Shown here in pieces: positions 48,083 through 57,445 of a stretch of DNA of 64,000 nucleotides; the first letter of the stretch is position 1; every line of letters starts with the position of its first letter. A model generated the notes under the pieces. It searched no databases. It was given only the letters and a program-made list of their open reading frames with translations, and was not told the DNA's origin. The DNA is from Euzebya pacifica (lineage in GTDB: Bacteria; Actinomycetota; Nitriliruptoria; Euzebyales; Euzebyaceae): assembly GCF_003344865.1 (NCBI RefSeq), contig NZ_CP031165.1, positions 3,911,910 to 3,975,909 on the forward strand, in the 5' to 3' direction. The translations under genes were made by a program, and so were the position numbers.

Positions 48083-50479
48083 TCACCCGACCCCGGTCGG
48101 CACCCCGAAGGTTGCCCGCAGAAGGTGCATGACCAGCACCAGCTCCTCCCGCATCGACCGGACCAGCACCTCGACGACATCGAGATCGCCCTCCTCGGCG
48201 GACAGCTCCAGCCGTTCGGCCATCGCTGCCAGCCGAGCAGCGGCCAGGTTGCCGCTGCTGCCGCGCAGGCTGTGCGCGGCCAACGCCACGGTGTGGGCGT
48301 CCCCGCGGGCTGCTGCTGCGGTGATCTCTCGCAGGCGTTCCCTCGCGCGCAGCTCGAACCCGTCCAGCAGCTCGTCGAGGCGCTGACCGGAGCGGTGCAG
48401 CAGCACCAGCCCGTGGAGGATGCGCTGGTCGAGCGGGTCCTGGCCGGGCTCGTGGTGGTCGTCCTCGGGAGTCGTGGCGTCGGGACGGCTGATGACGGCC
48501 CGTTCGAGGACCGCACGCAGGTCGTCCCAGACGAGCGGCTTGAACGCGCAGTCGTCCATGCCGCCGGCGAGGAACCGGTCGCGGTCGGCGTCCAGGGCGC
48601 TGGCGGTCATGGCGATGATGGGGGTCGCCGACTCCGGACCGGGCAGCGCGCGGATGGCCGCCGTTGCCTCCAGTCCGTCCATGATCGGCATCTGGGCGTC
48701 CATGAACACCGCGTCGACGGGGACCGACCGCACCATCTCGACGGCTTCTCGACCGTCCCCGACCAGCAGGACCTCGTGGCCGAGCGCCCCAAGGAGGCCA
48801 CGGGCGACCCGCCGGTTGATCTCGTTGTCGTCCGCCACGAGCAGTCGCAGGGGGGTGTCGGCGACCTCGAGAGCGAGGTCGCCCTCGGCGGGGACAGCCG
48901 GGGACGGCTGGTTGGTCACCTCTCGGAAGGGCAGGACGAACCAGAAGCAGCTGCCGACGCCCACGCTGCTGCGGACCCCGATCGTGCCGCCCATCCGTTC
49001 GACGAGCTTCTTGGCGATGGAAAGGCCCAGGCCAGTGCCCGTCGCCAGCGCCGAATCGTCGTCGTGGGCCTGGACGAAGCTGTCGAAGATCACGTCGACC
49101 ATGTCGGCGGGGATCCCTCCCCCGGTGTCGAACACCGCAACGGAGAGGGTCCGCCCGTCATCAGCGGGGCGAACCCCTGCGGAGACCAGCACCCGGCCGC
49201 CGTCGGTGAACTTCACGGCGTTGCCGACGAGGTTCAGCACGATCTGCCGCAGGCGCTGGGGGTCGCCGAGGACCAGCTCGGGCAGGTCGGGTTCCAGGTG
49301 CAACGACAGGTCGATGGACTTGTCGGCGGCCATGCCCTCGAACAGGTCGACCGCTTCGCCGATCACCTCCCCGGGGTTGTGGACCTCCTCGCGGATGCCG
49401 AACGTGCCGGCCTGGACCTTCGTGGCGTCCAGCAGCTCGTTGAGCAGCTCGAGCATCGATTCGGCCGAGGACCGGATGATCCCGACGTGCTGTCGTTGCT
49501 CGGCGTCGAGCTCGCTGACGTTCAGGAGGGCCGTCATGCCGAGCACACCGTTCATCGGGGTGCGCATCTCGTGGCTGACGTTGGCCAGGAACGCCGTCGT
49601 CGCGCGGGACGCCGCCGTGGCCTGATCGGCACGCCGGGCGAGCAGCCGGCTGGCCCGGTGCACCGCGGCGGCGCAGCGGCCGAGTTCGTCGTCGGGCCAG
49701 TCCTCCTCCAGCACCTCCAGCGCAGCCCCGTTCGCCAGCAGGCCGGCGTCGTCCTGCAACCGGACGACCCGGTCGGCGAAGCGCCCGCCGAGGGTCCGGA
49801 CGGCCAGCAGCACCAGCGCGGCACCGAGCAGCAGCACCGCCGTGAGCCAGCGCAGGGCCTGCTCGTCGCGGTCACCGTCCGCACGGCTGTCCTGCAGGCG
49901 GTCCCAGCCGTCCCCGAGCTGCAGCTCGATCTGCTGCTGCAGCACACGGGAGACAGTCTCGTGACTGGGCGGGAGCGGCGTGACCGGTGGGCCGTCGACC
50001 GTCAGCGGCGGCTCGACCAGCGCCAGCGAGGACAGGACGGCCTCGGCCAGCTGGCGGACCACGTGGTGGCGCAGCCGGTCGGTCAGGGTGCGGTCGATGC
50101 CGTCCAGCCGATCCAACCCCTCGCGCGCGCGGTCCAGGCCCTCCGCCCGGATGGCCTCGGCGGCAACGATGTCACCACCGTGTGCCACGTCGTGCGCGGC
50201 GTGTCCGGCCTCGGCCAGGCCCAGGAAAAGGTGGTAGGCCCCCTCCCCCATCGTCGCCAGCTGGGCGTCGAGCACGGCGTGCGACCGGTGGGCGGCGGCG
50301 GAGGACACGAGGACGGCGAAGGTGAGCAGCAGCAGCACCAACGGGATCGTCACCACCGCCGCGACCTTGCGGGTGATCGACAGGTCGTCCCACCGGCTCG
50401 ACGTCCGTCGTCGATCCAACCGCCGCCCTCCCTCGTCGATCCTGTCCTTCGACTCGCTTCCTGACTGGTTGTCCGGCAT
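48083..50479 (-). CDS. Hybrid sensor histidine kinase with REC and Hpt domains
   Basis: A 798-aa hybrid kinase. Two transmembrane helices (about residues 38-60 and 208-230) flank an extracytoplasmic helical sensor region. HisKA H-box FLANVSHEMRTPMNGVLGMT; HATPase boxes NLVGNAVKF, DTGGGIPADM, GTGLGLSIAKKLVERMGG; receiver domain with phospho-Asp in VDAVFMDAQMPIMDGLEA and TASALDADRDRFLAGGMDD; Hpt with phospho-His in ALAAHSLRGSSGNLAA. ATG 50479 has GGAGGGG upstream. No response regulator is adjacent, so its output is elsewhere. Signal unknown. Confidence 0.92.
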   Translation of the reverse strand: MPDNQSGSESKDRIDEGGRRLDRRRTSSRWDDLSITRKVAAVVTIPLVLLLLTFAVLVSSAAAHRSHAVLDAQLATMGEGAYHLFLGLAEAGHAAHDVAHGGDIVAAEAIRAEGLDRAREGLDRLDGIDRTLTDRLRHHVVRQLAEAVLSSLALVEPPLTVDGPPVTPLPPSHETVSRVLQQQIELQLGDGWDRLQDSRADGDRDEQALRWLTAVLLLGAALVLLAVRTLGGRFADRVVRLQDDAGLLANGAALEVLEEDWPDDELGRCAAAVHRASRLLARRADQATAASRATTAFLANVSHEMRTPMNGVLGMTALLNVSELDAEQRQHVGIIRSSAESMLELLNELLDATKVQAGTFGIREEVHNPGEVIGEAVDLFEGMAADKSIDLSLHLEPDLPELVLGDPQRLRQIVLNLVGNAVKFTDGGRVLVSAGVRPADDGRTLSVAVFDTGGGIPADMVDVIFDSFVQAHDDDSALATGTGLGLSIAKKLVERMGGTIGVRSSVGVGSCFWFVLPFREVTNQPSPAVPAEGDLALEVADTPLRLLVADDNEINRRVARGLLGALGHEVLLVGDGREAVEMVRSVPVDAVFMDAQMPIMDGLEATAAIRALPGPESATPIIAMTASALDADRDRFLAGGMDDCAFKPLVWDDLRAVLERAVISRPDATTPEDDHHEPGQDPLDQRILHGLVLLHRSGQRLDELLDGFELRARERLREITAAAARGDAHTVALAAHSLRGSSGNLAAARLAAMAERLELSAEEGDLDVVEVLVRSMREELVLVMHLLRATFGVPTGVG

Positions 50480-50605
50480 CCACGCATCCCCTCCGTCGCA
50501 TGCAGCGATCGGCCGTTCGCGAACCGACCTGAGCCGCTGCGCTCGGGGATCTGCATCCATCGATGCTGACTGCCCGACCAGCATCCACCCCTGAACCGGG
50601 TTCGG

Positions 50606-52756
50606 TCAACCCCCCTCGAGCACGCCGAAGTCCGCAGCTGTCCAGCGCTCGGCCACGACGGCCAGCAGGTCGGGATGCCGATCGAGGTCGGGATCCTCCT
50701 CCAGCAGTGCCCTCGCGTCGTCGCGGGTTCGCGCCACCACGTCGACGTCGCTGACCACCGAGGCGATCCGCAGGTCGCCCTCGCCGGTCTGGGCGGTGTC
50801 GAACAGCTTGCCCTCGCGACGCAGCTTGAGGTCCTCCTCCGCCAGCTCGAACCCGTCGTCGCTGGCGGCGAGCGCCTCGAGCCGGGGGTTGTCGGTCGGG
50901 TCCTCGGCGAACAGCACGCAGAAGTTCGTCGGATAGCCGCGGTACAGGCGGCCGCGGAGCTGGTGCAGCTGGGAGATGCCGAAGCGGTCGGCGTCCTCGA
51001 TGATCATCACCGACGCCTCGTCGACGCTGACACCGACCTCGATCACGGTCGTGGCGACCAGGATCGGCACAGTGCCGTCCCGGAAGGCCTTCATCACCGC
51101 GTCGCGGTCCTCCGCGGACATGCGGCCGTGCATCAGCCCGACCTCGTAGCCCTTGAACGGCCCCTCGGCCAGCTCCTCGTGCATCTCCACCGCCGACGTC
51201 ACCGTCTCCAGGGCCTCGGAGGGGTCGATCAGCGGGCAGACCACGTACGCCCGACGGCCGGCGTCGACCTCGCTGCGCACGAAGCCGTACAGCTTGTCGC
51301 GTCGGTCGGAGTGGGACGGGATGACCTCGGTGCGCACCGTGATGGTGTCGGCGCCGGGCCGGTTGCGCAGGACGGTGACGTCGAGGTCGCCGTAGATCGT
51401 CAGGGCCAACGACCGCGGGATGGGCGTGGCGGTCATGACCAGCACGTCGGGGGACGCGCCGTCGGGGCGTTTGTTGGCGAGGGCCGCCCGGTGTTCGACG
51501 CCGAAGCGGTGCTGCTCGTCGATGACGACCACGCCGAGGTCGGCGAAGGCGACGTTGTCCTCGAGGATCGCGTGGGTGCCGATCAGCAGGTCGCAGTCCC
51601 CCGACACGACATCCGACATCACACGGGCCCGGTAGGACTTCGGCATCGCCGAGGTCAGCAGGTGGACTCGCGGTGGCCGGCCGAGCGCGGGGATCATCAC
51701 CTTCTCCATCAGCGCCTGGAAGGTGACGAGGTGCTGCTCGGCGAGGACCGTGGTCGGGGCCATCAGCACAGCCTGTCGACCCGCATCGACGGCGCGGAGC
51801 ATCGCGTGGGCCGCCACGATCGTCTTGCCGGTCCCCACGTCGCCCTGCAGCAGCCGGTGCATCGGGGCGCTCTCGGCGAGGTCGGCATCGATCTCGTTGA
51901 ACGCCTGCTCCTGATCGGCGGTGGGGGCGAACGGCAGGGAGGCACGGAACGCGTCGACCGCCCCCATGGCGACCGGATGGTGGATCAGGCCGACGGCGTC
52001 GGACTCCAGCTCGATGCGACGTCGCTGGAGGACCAGCTGCAGGACGAGGAGCTCGTCGTACACGAGGCGTTCGCGGGCGATGGCCAGGTCGGCCTGGTCC
52101 GGGGGTGCGTGGATGGTGCGCAGCGCCCAGTCGAGGCGGGCCAGCTCGTGGCGGCCGCGCAGGTCCTCGGGCAGGTGGTCGGGGATCGCCGGGAGCAGCT
52201 CGAGCGCCTGCTGGACCAGCCGGGCGATGCGGGGCGAGGACACCTTTTCGGTGGCCTTGTAGACCGGGACGAACTGGTTCTCCTCCAGGTCGCTGGCCAC
52301 CACGTCGTCGTCGAGCGACGTCATCTTGGGCGCCTTGATCCGCAGCTCGGTGCGCCACTTCTCCACCGTGCCGGAGATCGCCACACGGCTGCCCTCGGCG
52401 TGCTTGCCCGGCAACCAGGGCTGGTTGAAGAACGACGCGGTGATCGTGCCGCGTTGCTCGTCGCGGAGGGTCGCCTTCTGGATGGTCAGCTTCTTGCCGC
52501 CCCGGCCCCGCTTCTGCGGGAAGACCTTGTCCCAGCGGACCAGCGTGGCGACCACCGTCGCCGGCTTGCCGATCTCGAGGTCCGCGATCGGCACGAGGGC
52601 GCCGAGGTCGCGGTAGGCGCCCTGGCGTGGCAGGTACCAGACCAGGTCACGCACCGTTTCGATGCGGAAGGGGTCACCGGCCAGGTCACCGGCAAGGCGA
52701 GCGGTGACGCCCGGGACGTCGGTGACCGGGTCGTCGAGGGACAGGGAGGGCGACAC
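50606..52756 (-). CDS. recG: ATP-dependent DNA helicase RecG
   Basis: RecG, 716 aa, remodels stalled forks and branched DNA. N-terminal wedge/OB domain (about 1-200; RDLVWYLPRQGAYRDL). Helicase motifs: I LLQGDVGTGKTIVAAH, Ia APTTVLAEQH, II VVIDEQHRFGVEHR, III VMTATPIPRSLALT, VI QLHQLRGRLYRG. No motif is lost. The synteny recG-rsmD-coaD is common in actinobacteria; here the histidine kinase is inserted between them. Confidence 0.96.
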   Translation of the reverse strand: MSPSLSLDDPVTDVPGVTARLAGDLAGDPFRIETVRDLVWYLPRQGAYRDLGALVPIADLEIGKPATVVATLVRWDKVFPQKRGRGGKKLTIQKATLRDEQRGTITASFFNQPWLPGKHAEGSRVAISGTVEKWRTELRIKAPKMTSLDDDVVASDLEENQFVPVYKATEKVSSPRIARLVQQALELLPAIPDHLPEDLRGRHELARLDWALRTIHAPPDQADLAIARERLVYDELLVLQLVLQRRRIELESDAVGLIHHPVAMGAVDAFRASLPFAPTADQEQAFNEIDADLAESAPMHRLLQGDVGTGKTIVAAHAMLRAVDAGRQAVLMAPTTVLAEQHLVTFQALMEKVMIPALGRPPRVHLLTSAMPKSYRARVMSDVVSGDCDLLIGTHAILEDNVAFADLGVVVIDEQHRFGVEHRAALANKRPDGASPDVLVMTATPIPRSLALTIYGDLDVTVLRNRPGADTITVRTEVIPSHSDRRDKLYGFVRSEVDAGRRAYVVCPLIDPSEALETVTSAVEMHEELAEGPFKGYEVGLMHGRMSAEDRDAVMKAFRDGTVPILVATTVIEVGVSVDEASVMIIEDADRFGISQLHQLRGRLYRGYPTNFCVLFAEDPTDNPRLEALAASDDGFELAEEDLKLRREGKLFDTAQTGEGDLRIASVVSDVDVVARTRDDARALLEEDPDLDRHPDLLAVVAERWTAADFGVLEGG

Positions 52757-52771
52757 GTGCGCTCGTGCGGC

Positions 52772-53614
52772 CTACCGGGCCTGCGCGTCGTCGGTGGGAG
52801 GCACCGGGCGGCGAGGCCAGCCGTGGTCGACCGGGCCGATGCCCGCCCCGATCCGCAGGCCGTGCGTGATGGCGCCGGTGATGTAGTCCTTGGCGACCTG
52901 GGCCGCGGAGGGGACGTCCATGCCCTTCGCCAGGTTGGCGGCGATCGCGGAGGAGAGGGTGCAGCCGGTGCCGTGGGTGTCGGTGGACGCCGAACGCGCC
53001 GTGGCGATCTCGATCATCCGCTCGCCGTCGAACAGCAGGTCGACGGCCTCGAGGTTGTCCGGCAGGTGGCCGCCCTTGATCAGCACCCACTGCGGCCCGA
53101 GCGCCTTCATGGCCTCGGCGGCCTTGTCGAGGTCGTCGGTGCCGGTGACCTCCACACCCGTCAGCAGCGCCACCTCACCGAGGTTGGGGGTGACGATGGT
53201 GGCGACGGGCAGCAGCACGTCGCGGACGGTGGCCAGCGCCTCGGGGGCCAGCAGCGCGTCACCGTGCTTGCTGGCCGCGACCGGATCGACGACGACGTTG
53301 GTCAGGCCGTGCCGGCGGATGCCCTTGACGACGGTGTGGACCAGCTCGCTGGTGGCCAGCATGCCCGTCTTGGTCGCGCGAACGTCCATGTCGGAGGCGA
53401 CGGCGTCGAGCTGGGCGGTCACGAAGTCCGCCGGGACCTCGTGGACGCCGTGCACGCCCAGGGTGTTCTGGGCGGTCAGGGCGACGATGACGGACGTCCC
53501 GAAGACGTCGTGTTCCTGGAAGGTCTTCAGGTCGGCCTGTATGCCGGCCCCACCACCGGAGTCGGAGCCGGCGATGGTCAGGACGACCGGCAGGTCGGAG
53601 GACGTGGTTGCCAT
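52772..53614 (-). CDS. thiD: Hydroxymethylpyrimidine/phosphomethylpyrimidine kinase
   Basis: ThiD, 280 aa, phosphorylates HMP and HMP-P in thiamine synthesis. [51 protein letters not shown] and [20 protein letters not shown] (anion hole/catalytic) are all present. ATG 53614 chosen; no TPP riboswitch is visible upstream. 15 bp from recG. Confidence 0.95.
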   Translation of the reverse strand: MATTSSDLPVVLTIAGSDSGGGAGIQADLKTFQEHDVFGTSVIVALTAQNTLGVHGVHEVPADFVTAQLDAVASDMDVRATKTGMLATSELVHTVVKGIRRHGLTNVVVDPVAASKHGDALLAPEALATVRDVLLPVATIVTPNLGEVALLTGVEVTGTDDLDKAAEAMKALGPQWVLIKGGHLPDNLEAVDLLFDGERMIEIATARSASTDTHGTGCTLSSAIAANLAKGMDVPSAAQVAKDYITGAITHGLRIGAGIGPVDHGWPRRPVPPTDDAQAR

Positions 53615-53666
53615 GGCCGTCCACGGTAGCGCCGGGGTGCGACGGCCCGGCTGTACCGTCCACACG

Positions 53667-54389
53667 GTGGTGGCCTACCTGACCGATGTCCGCCTCGGCG
53701 AGGATGCGCCGACGGAGGGATATCCGTGGAGCCTGCCGGCGGTCCGGCACGTGGCCGACCTGCGCTTCGGTGACGTGACGGTGCTGGTCGGCGACAACGG
53801 GACCGGCAAGTCGACCCTCGTTGAGGCGCTGGCGGTCGCGGCCGGCTTCAACGCCGAGGGCGGCAGCAGGAACCTGCGATTCCGGACCCACGCCACGCAC
53901 AGCGACCTGTCGGAACACCTGCGCCTGGGGTGGCGGCAGCGACCCCGGTGGGGCTGGTTCCTGCGGGCCGAGACCTTCTACGGCATGGCAAGCCACATCG
54001 CGGAGGACGACGATCCGGTGTCCGGGATCGCCGCGATGTTCCCCGACCTGCACGCCCGTTCCCACGGCGAGTCGTTCCTGCTGCTCGTGGAGGAGCGGAT
54101 GCGCAGCGCCGGCCTGTACGTCCTGGACGAGCCGGAATCGGCCCTGTCGGTCCACGGCCAGCTGCGGCTGCTCGCGATGATGCACGAGGCGGTGGCGGAG
54201 GGGGCCCAGTTCGTCGTGGCCACCCACTCGCCGTTGCTGATGGCCTACCCCGGGGCCGTGATCCACGAGCTGCACGCGGGCGGCATGGACGTCGTGGCGT
54301 GGGAGCACGTCGACGCCGTGACGCTGTGGCGCACCGTTCTGGACGACCCCGAGCGGGTGCTCCGCCACCTGTTCGCCCCGGAGGACTGA
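53667..54389 (+). CDS. ABC-type ATPase of the COG3910 kind
   Basis: A 240-aa cytoplasmic ATPase. Walker [21 protein letters not shown]; signature-like [15 protein letters not shown]; Walker [15 protein letters not shown]-loop [16 protein letters not shown]. This compact form without coiled coil matches predicted ATPases of COG3910, of unknown role. Starts at GTG 53667 or 53670, 53 bp from divergent thiD, without a ribosome-binding site (probably leaderless). Confidence 0.85.
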   Translation: MVAYLTDVRLGEDAPTEGYPWSLPAVRHVADLRFGDVTVLVGDNGTGKSTLVEALAVAAGFNAEGGSRNLRFRTHATHSDLSEHLRLGWRQRPRWGWFLRAETFYGMASHIAEDDDPVSGIAAMFPDLHARSHGESFLLLVEERMRSAGLYVLDEPESALSVHGQLRLLAMMHEAVAEGAQFVVATHSPLLMAYPGAVIHELHAGGMDVVAWEHVDAVTLWRTVLDDPERVLRHLFAPED

Positions 54390-54428
54390 ACGGTGGACCG
54401 GCCGCCGGACCTATCCTCGGCGTCAGTG

Positions 54429-54625
54429 TCATGCTCCCCAGGCCCCGCCCAGTTGGCTCATAGCCTCGCTGCCTCGCTCTGGTGATGGCTTCCACGCGAA
54501 GTGTCGCTGGGTGGGGGCGTCGGACCGGCCGGCGTGACTTGATAGGAGCTTGGCGTTTCCTGACCTCAACTGAGGTGTGTCCACCGACCGGTCCTGTCAC
54601 CCATCAACGACAGGAGACACATCCC
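54429..54625 (+). ncRNA. Candidate bridge RNA region of the IS110 element
   Basis: IS110-group elements encode a bridge RNA in the noncoding end upstream of the transposase. This 197-bp stretch has no gene. At 54542-54553 it contains TAGGAGCTTGGC, close to TAGGAGATTCGC at the right end (55681-55692), as a donor guide would. Joining right end to left end would place TTGACA 16 bases before CATGCT, a possible promoter. RNA ends and fold are not determined. Confidence 0.35.
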
Positions 54626-55678
54626 ATGATCAGGCTCGGAGTCGACGCGCACAAGCGCACCCACACCATCGTCGCCATCGATGATGCAGGCCGTGTCCTG
54701 GATGACATCACCGTGCAGACCACGGTGGCCGGCCACGTGAAGGCCGTCGCGTGGGCTGAACAGCTCGGCGATGAGCGCTGCTGGGCGCTTGAGGACTGCC
54801 GGCACCTCACCCGCCGGCTGGAGCAGGACCTGATCCGCGCCGGCGAGGCGGTCGTGCGAGTCCCACCGCGCCTGATGGGCCAGGCCCGCCGCGGCGGCCG
54901 CAAGCGCGGCAAGTCTGACCCGATCGATGCCGAAGCGGTCGCCATCGCCGCGCTGCGCAACCCCCAGCTGGCCTCAGCACGACTGGACGGGCCCGAGCGG
55001 ACCATCCGCCTGCTGGTGGATCATCGTGAGGACCTGGTCACTGAGCGCACCCGCATCCACAACAGGATCCACTGGCACCTACACGAGCTGCGCATCGACG
55101 ACATCGCCCCCAAGACCCTCAGCCGCTACACGGTGCTCGACGGGCTGACCGCCAGGCTGGCTGAGCACGATGGAACGGTGGCCAACATCGCCACAGAGCT
55201 CATCGACCGGTGCCGCCATCTGACCGTGCGGATCAACGACCTGGAGCGGGAGATCGCCGAGCTGACCGCTGCCCAGGCCCCGTCGCTGCTGGCGCTGCCA
55301 GGCTGCGGGGCGCTGACCGCAGCCAAGCTGATCGGCGAGACCGCTGGAGTGGATCGCTTTCACTCCAAGGCCGCGTTCGCGATGGTCAACGGCACCGCGC
55401 CGATCCCGGTGTGGTCATCCAACCGTGAACGGTTCCGGCTCAACCGTGGCGGCAACCGGCAGCTGAACGTGGCGTTGCACCGCATCGCGATCACCCAGAT
55501 GCGCATCCACCCCCCGGCACGCGCCTACGTCGACAAGAAGCTTGCCGAGGGCAAGACCAAGACCGAAGCGATCCGGGCGCTGAGACGACGCCTCTCCGAC
55601 GTCGTCTACCGCGCCATGGTCACCGACCAACAGACCCCTCAACCGGCCCCGGCGACTTGCGTCGCACTCGCCGCTTGA
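54626..55678 (+). CDS. IS110-family transposase
   Basis: A 350-aa DEDD recombinase. N-terminal RuvC-like domain: Asp in RLGVDAHKRTHTIV, Glu in WALEDCRHLTRRL, Asp pair in KSDPIDAEAVAIA; C-terminal Tnp domain LLALPGCGALTAAKLIGE and PVWSSNRERFRLNRGGNRQL with the conserved Ser. No frameshift or truncation, so it may be active. ATG 54626 has CAGGAGA about ten bases upstream. Confidence 0.92.
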   Translation: MIRLGVDAHKRTHTIVAIDDAGRVLDDITVQTTVAGHVKAVAWAEQLGDERCWALEDCRHLTRRLEQDLIRAGEAVVRVPPRLMGQARRGGRKRGKSDPIDAEAVAIAALRNPQLASARLDGPERTIRLLVDHREDLVTERTRIHNRIHWHLHELRIDDIAPKTLSRYTVLDGLTARLAEHDGTVANIATELIDRCRHLTVRINDLEREIAELTAAQAPSLLALPGCGALTAAKLIGETAGVDRFHSKAAFAMVNGTAPIPVWSSNRERFRLNRGGNRQLNVALHRIAITQMRIHPPARAYVDKKLAEGKTKTEAIRALRRRLSDVVYRAMVTDQQTPQPAPATCVALAA

Positions 55679-55692
55679 CATAGGAGATTCGC

Positions 55693-56220
55693 GTGGACGA
55701 CGTGACCTTGATGCTGCGGCCGGAGACCCCGGGGGATGCCGAGGCGGTGGCGGCGGTGCACCGTGCCGCGTTCCCTGCGCCGGAGGGTGCAGAGGAGCCG
55801 GTCGAGGTGGGGTTGGTCGACGCGCTGCGCTCCGGCGGCCACCTGATCGATGGGCTGACGCTGGTCGCCGAGGTCGACGACCGCGTGGTCGGCCACGTCG
55901 CCTGTTCCCGTGGCGTTGTGGCCGGTAGTGCAGCCGCGGTGGGTATCGGCCCGATCGGGGTGCTGCCCGACGTGCAGGGCCGGGGCGTCGGCGCCGCGCT
56001 GATGACCACCGTCGTCCGGTTGGCCACGGAGTCCGGCGAGACGCTGCTGGCCCTGCTGGGTGACCCGGCGTACTACGGCCGTTTCGGCTTCGTCCCCTCG
56101 ACCGACGTCGGCGTCGAGGCCCCCGACCCCGCATGGGGTGTCCACTTCCAGGCCCTCCCCCTCGCCACCGACCACCCCCGCGGCCCCTTCACCTACCCCC
56201 CGCCGTTCTCGGCCCTCTGA
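55693..56220 (+). CDS. GNAT N-acetyltransferase
   Basis: A 175-aa GNAT enzyme: LRPETPGDAEAVAAVHRAAF, VGIGPIGVLPDVQGRGVGAA (acetyl-CoA loop QGRGVG), LGDPAYYGRFGFVPSTDVGV. The latter is typical of YhbS-like predicted acetyltransferases. GTG 55693 lies 14 bp after the transposase stop, with AGGAG six bases upstream that appears to belong to the insertion element's right end. Its native promoter was probably separated by the insertion. Confidence 0.88.
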   Translation: MDDVTLMLRPETPGDAEAVAAVHRAAFPAPEGAEEPVEVGLVDALRSGGHLIDGLTLVAEVDDRVVGHVACSRGVVAGSAAAVGIGPIGVLPDVQGRGVGAALMTTVVRLATESGETLLALLGDPAYYGRFGFVPSTDVGVEAPDPAWGVHFQALPLATDHPRGPFTYPPPFSAL

Positions 56221-56238
56221 CGCCCCACCCCACCCCCG

Positions 56239-56388
56239 CGTGTCGCCTCACTCGACCCCCTCGCGACTGAGCCAACACACCTCCGATGCGTGTCGTCAGA
56301 GTCGACCCCCCTGCGAGTGAGCCAACACACCTCCGATGCGTGTCGTCTGAGTCGACCCCCTTGCGAGTGAGCCGACACACCTCCGGGT
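56239..56388. repeat. 50-bp tandem repeat between convergent genes
   Basis: Three units of exactly 50 bp, plus a partial, fill the gap between the GNAT and thiL stops. GAGCCAACACACC recurs at 56269 and 56319, and as GAGCCGACACACC at 56369. GTGTCG recurs at 56240, 56290 and 56340. The middle copies differ at only a few bases. No coding sense is kept. Identity of adjacent copies points to recent slippage or duplication. Confidence 0.8.
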
Positions 56389-56395
56389 GAGCCGA

Positions 56396-57382
56396 TCACC
56401 CGTGGTCGTAGCCCCAGGCGTCGATGCGTTCCGGTGGGCCGGCGGGGGTGTCGAGCCACACGGCGGGGGTCGACGGATCGGCCGGGGGTTCGACGGTGCC
56501 GATCCAGCGCCACGGGGCCTCGGCGGTTTCCGTCAGCGCGGCCTCGCAAGCGTCGACGCGATCAGCGGGGACAGCGGCAAGGAGGGCGAAGTCCTCTCCC
56601 CCGCCCAGCGCCACCCGGGCCAGCAGGTCCTCGGGCAGCAGGTCCACCACGGTGGAGGGGACGGCGGCCATGACGGCGGTGCGATCGATCCGAAGGTCGA
56701 CGCCGGAGGCCCGGGCGACGTGACCGGCGTCAGCCCCCAGCCCGTCGGACAGGTCGATCATCGCCGTCGCGCCGGCACGGGCAAGGGCCACGCCGGAGGA
56801 GGGGAGGGCACGCGGTCGACGATGGGCGGCCAGCAGGTCATCGGGCACGGGCAGCCCCTCGCCGTCGGCCCACAACGCCGCTGCCGCCGCGCCCAGCGGC
56901 CCGACCAGGACCAGCCGATCGCCGGGCCGTGCGCCCCCACGGGTGATCGACGCCGCCGCCGGCCGGCCGATCGCCGTCAACGACACCGACCACACCGGCG
57001 CGGTCACCGTGTCGCCGCCGACGATGGCCACTCCCCACTCGCGGCCTGCCTCGGCCATGCCCGCGTACAGCTGGTCGATCGCATCCTCCGTCAGCTCCGG
57101 GGAGCGCTGCAGGCCGACCACCGCGGCCTGCGGGATCGCCCCCATCGCCGCGAGGTCGCTGACGTTGACCGCGACGGCCTTCCAGCCGACGTCGGCCGGC
57201 GAGGACAGGTCGGTCCGGAAGTGCACCCCGTCGACGATCACGTCGACGCAGACGACGACGTCCTGCGCACCGACCCGCACCACCGCCGCGTCGTCTCCCA
57301 CGCCCACGGGGACCGCGGGGCTGCTGCCGGCCAGGTGAGGGCCGAGGTCGGCCAGCCGCTGGAACTCGCCTCTGGAGGTCAT
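56396..57382 (-). CDS. thiL: Thiamine-monophosphate kinase
   Basis: ThiL, 328 aa, phosphorylates thiamine phosphate to the active diphosphate. VGVGDDAAVVRV, VDVIVDGVHFRTDLSSPADV, AVNVSDLAAMGAIPQAAVVG, IVGGDTV and MIDLSDGLGADAGHVARASG are the metal/ATP motifs of the PurM-like fold. ATG 57382. Confidence 0.95.
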   Translation of the reverse strand: MTSRGEFQRLADLGPHLAGSSPAVPVGVGDDAAVVRVGAQDVVVCVDVIVDGVHFRTDLSSPADVGWKAVAVNVSDLAAMGAIPQAAVVGLQRSPELTEDAIDQLYAGMAEAGREWGVAIVGGDTVTAPVWSVSLTAIGRPAAASITRGGARPGDRLVLVGPLGAAAAALWADGEGLPVPDDLLAAHRRPRALPSSGVALARAGATAMIDLSDGLGADAGHVARASGVDLRIDRTAVMAAVPSTVVDLLPEDLLARVALGGGEDFALLAAVPADRVDACEAALTETAEAPWRWIGTVEPPADPSTPAVWLDTPAGPPERIDAWGYDHG

Positions 57383-57445
57383 CAGCGGAGTATGGCGCGG
57401 TTGCCTGCGCGGACCGGGGATCTCGTGGCGTAGGATCTCCCGAAC

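Larger units (their letters stand above)
54429..55692 (+). mobile_element. IS110-family insertion element (ends approximate)
   Basis: The element holds one transposase and about 200 bp of noncoding left end. Left boundary is placed after 54428 and right boundary at 55692 because removing this interval rejoins a leaderless promoter (TATCCT, 54412-54417, eight bases then GTG) to the GNAT coding sequence. GTG stands at both junctions. The right end carries TTGACA (55675-55680). IS110 elements lack terminal inverted repeats, as here. Boundaries are inferred and may be off by a few bases. Confidence 0.6.

Noticed and set aside
53615-53666. TPP riboswitch before thiD
   Set aside because: The gap to the divergent gene is only 52 bp and contains no TPP-element motifs.
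56239-56388. 50-bp repeats as a CRISPR array
   Set aside because: The whole 50-bp unit repeats with no variable spacer.
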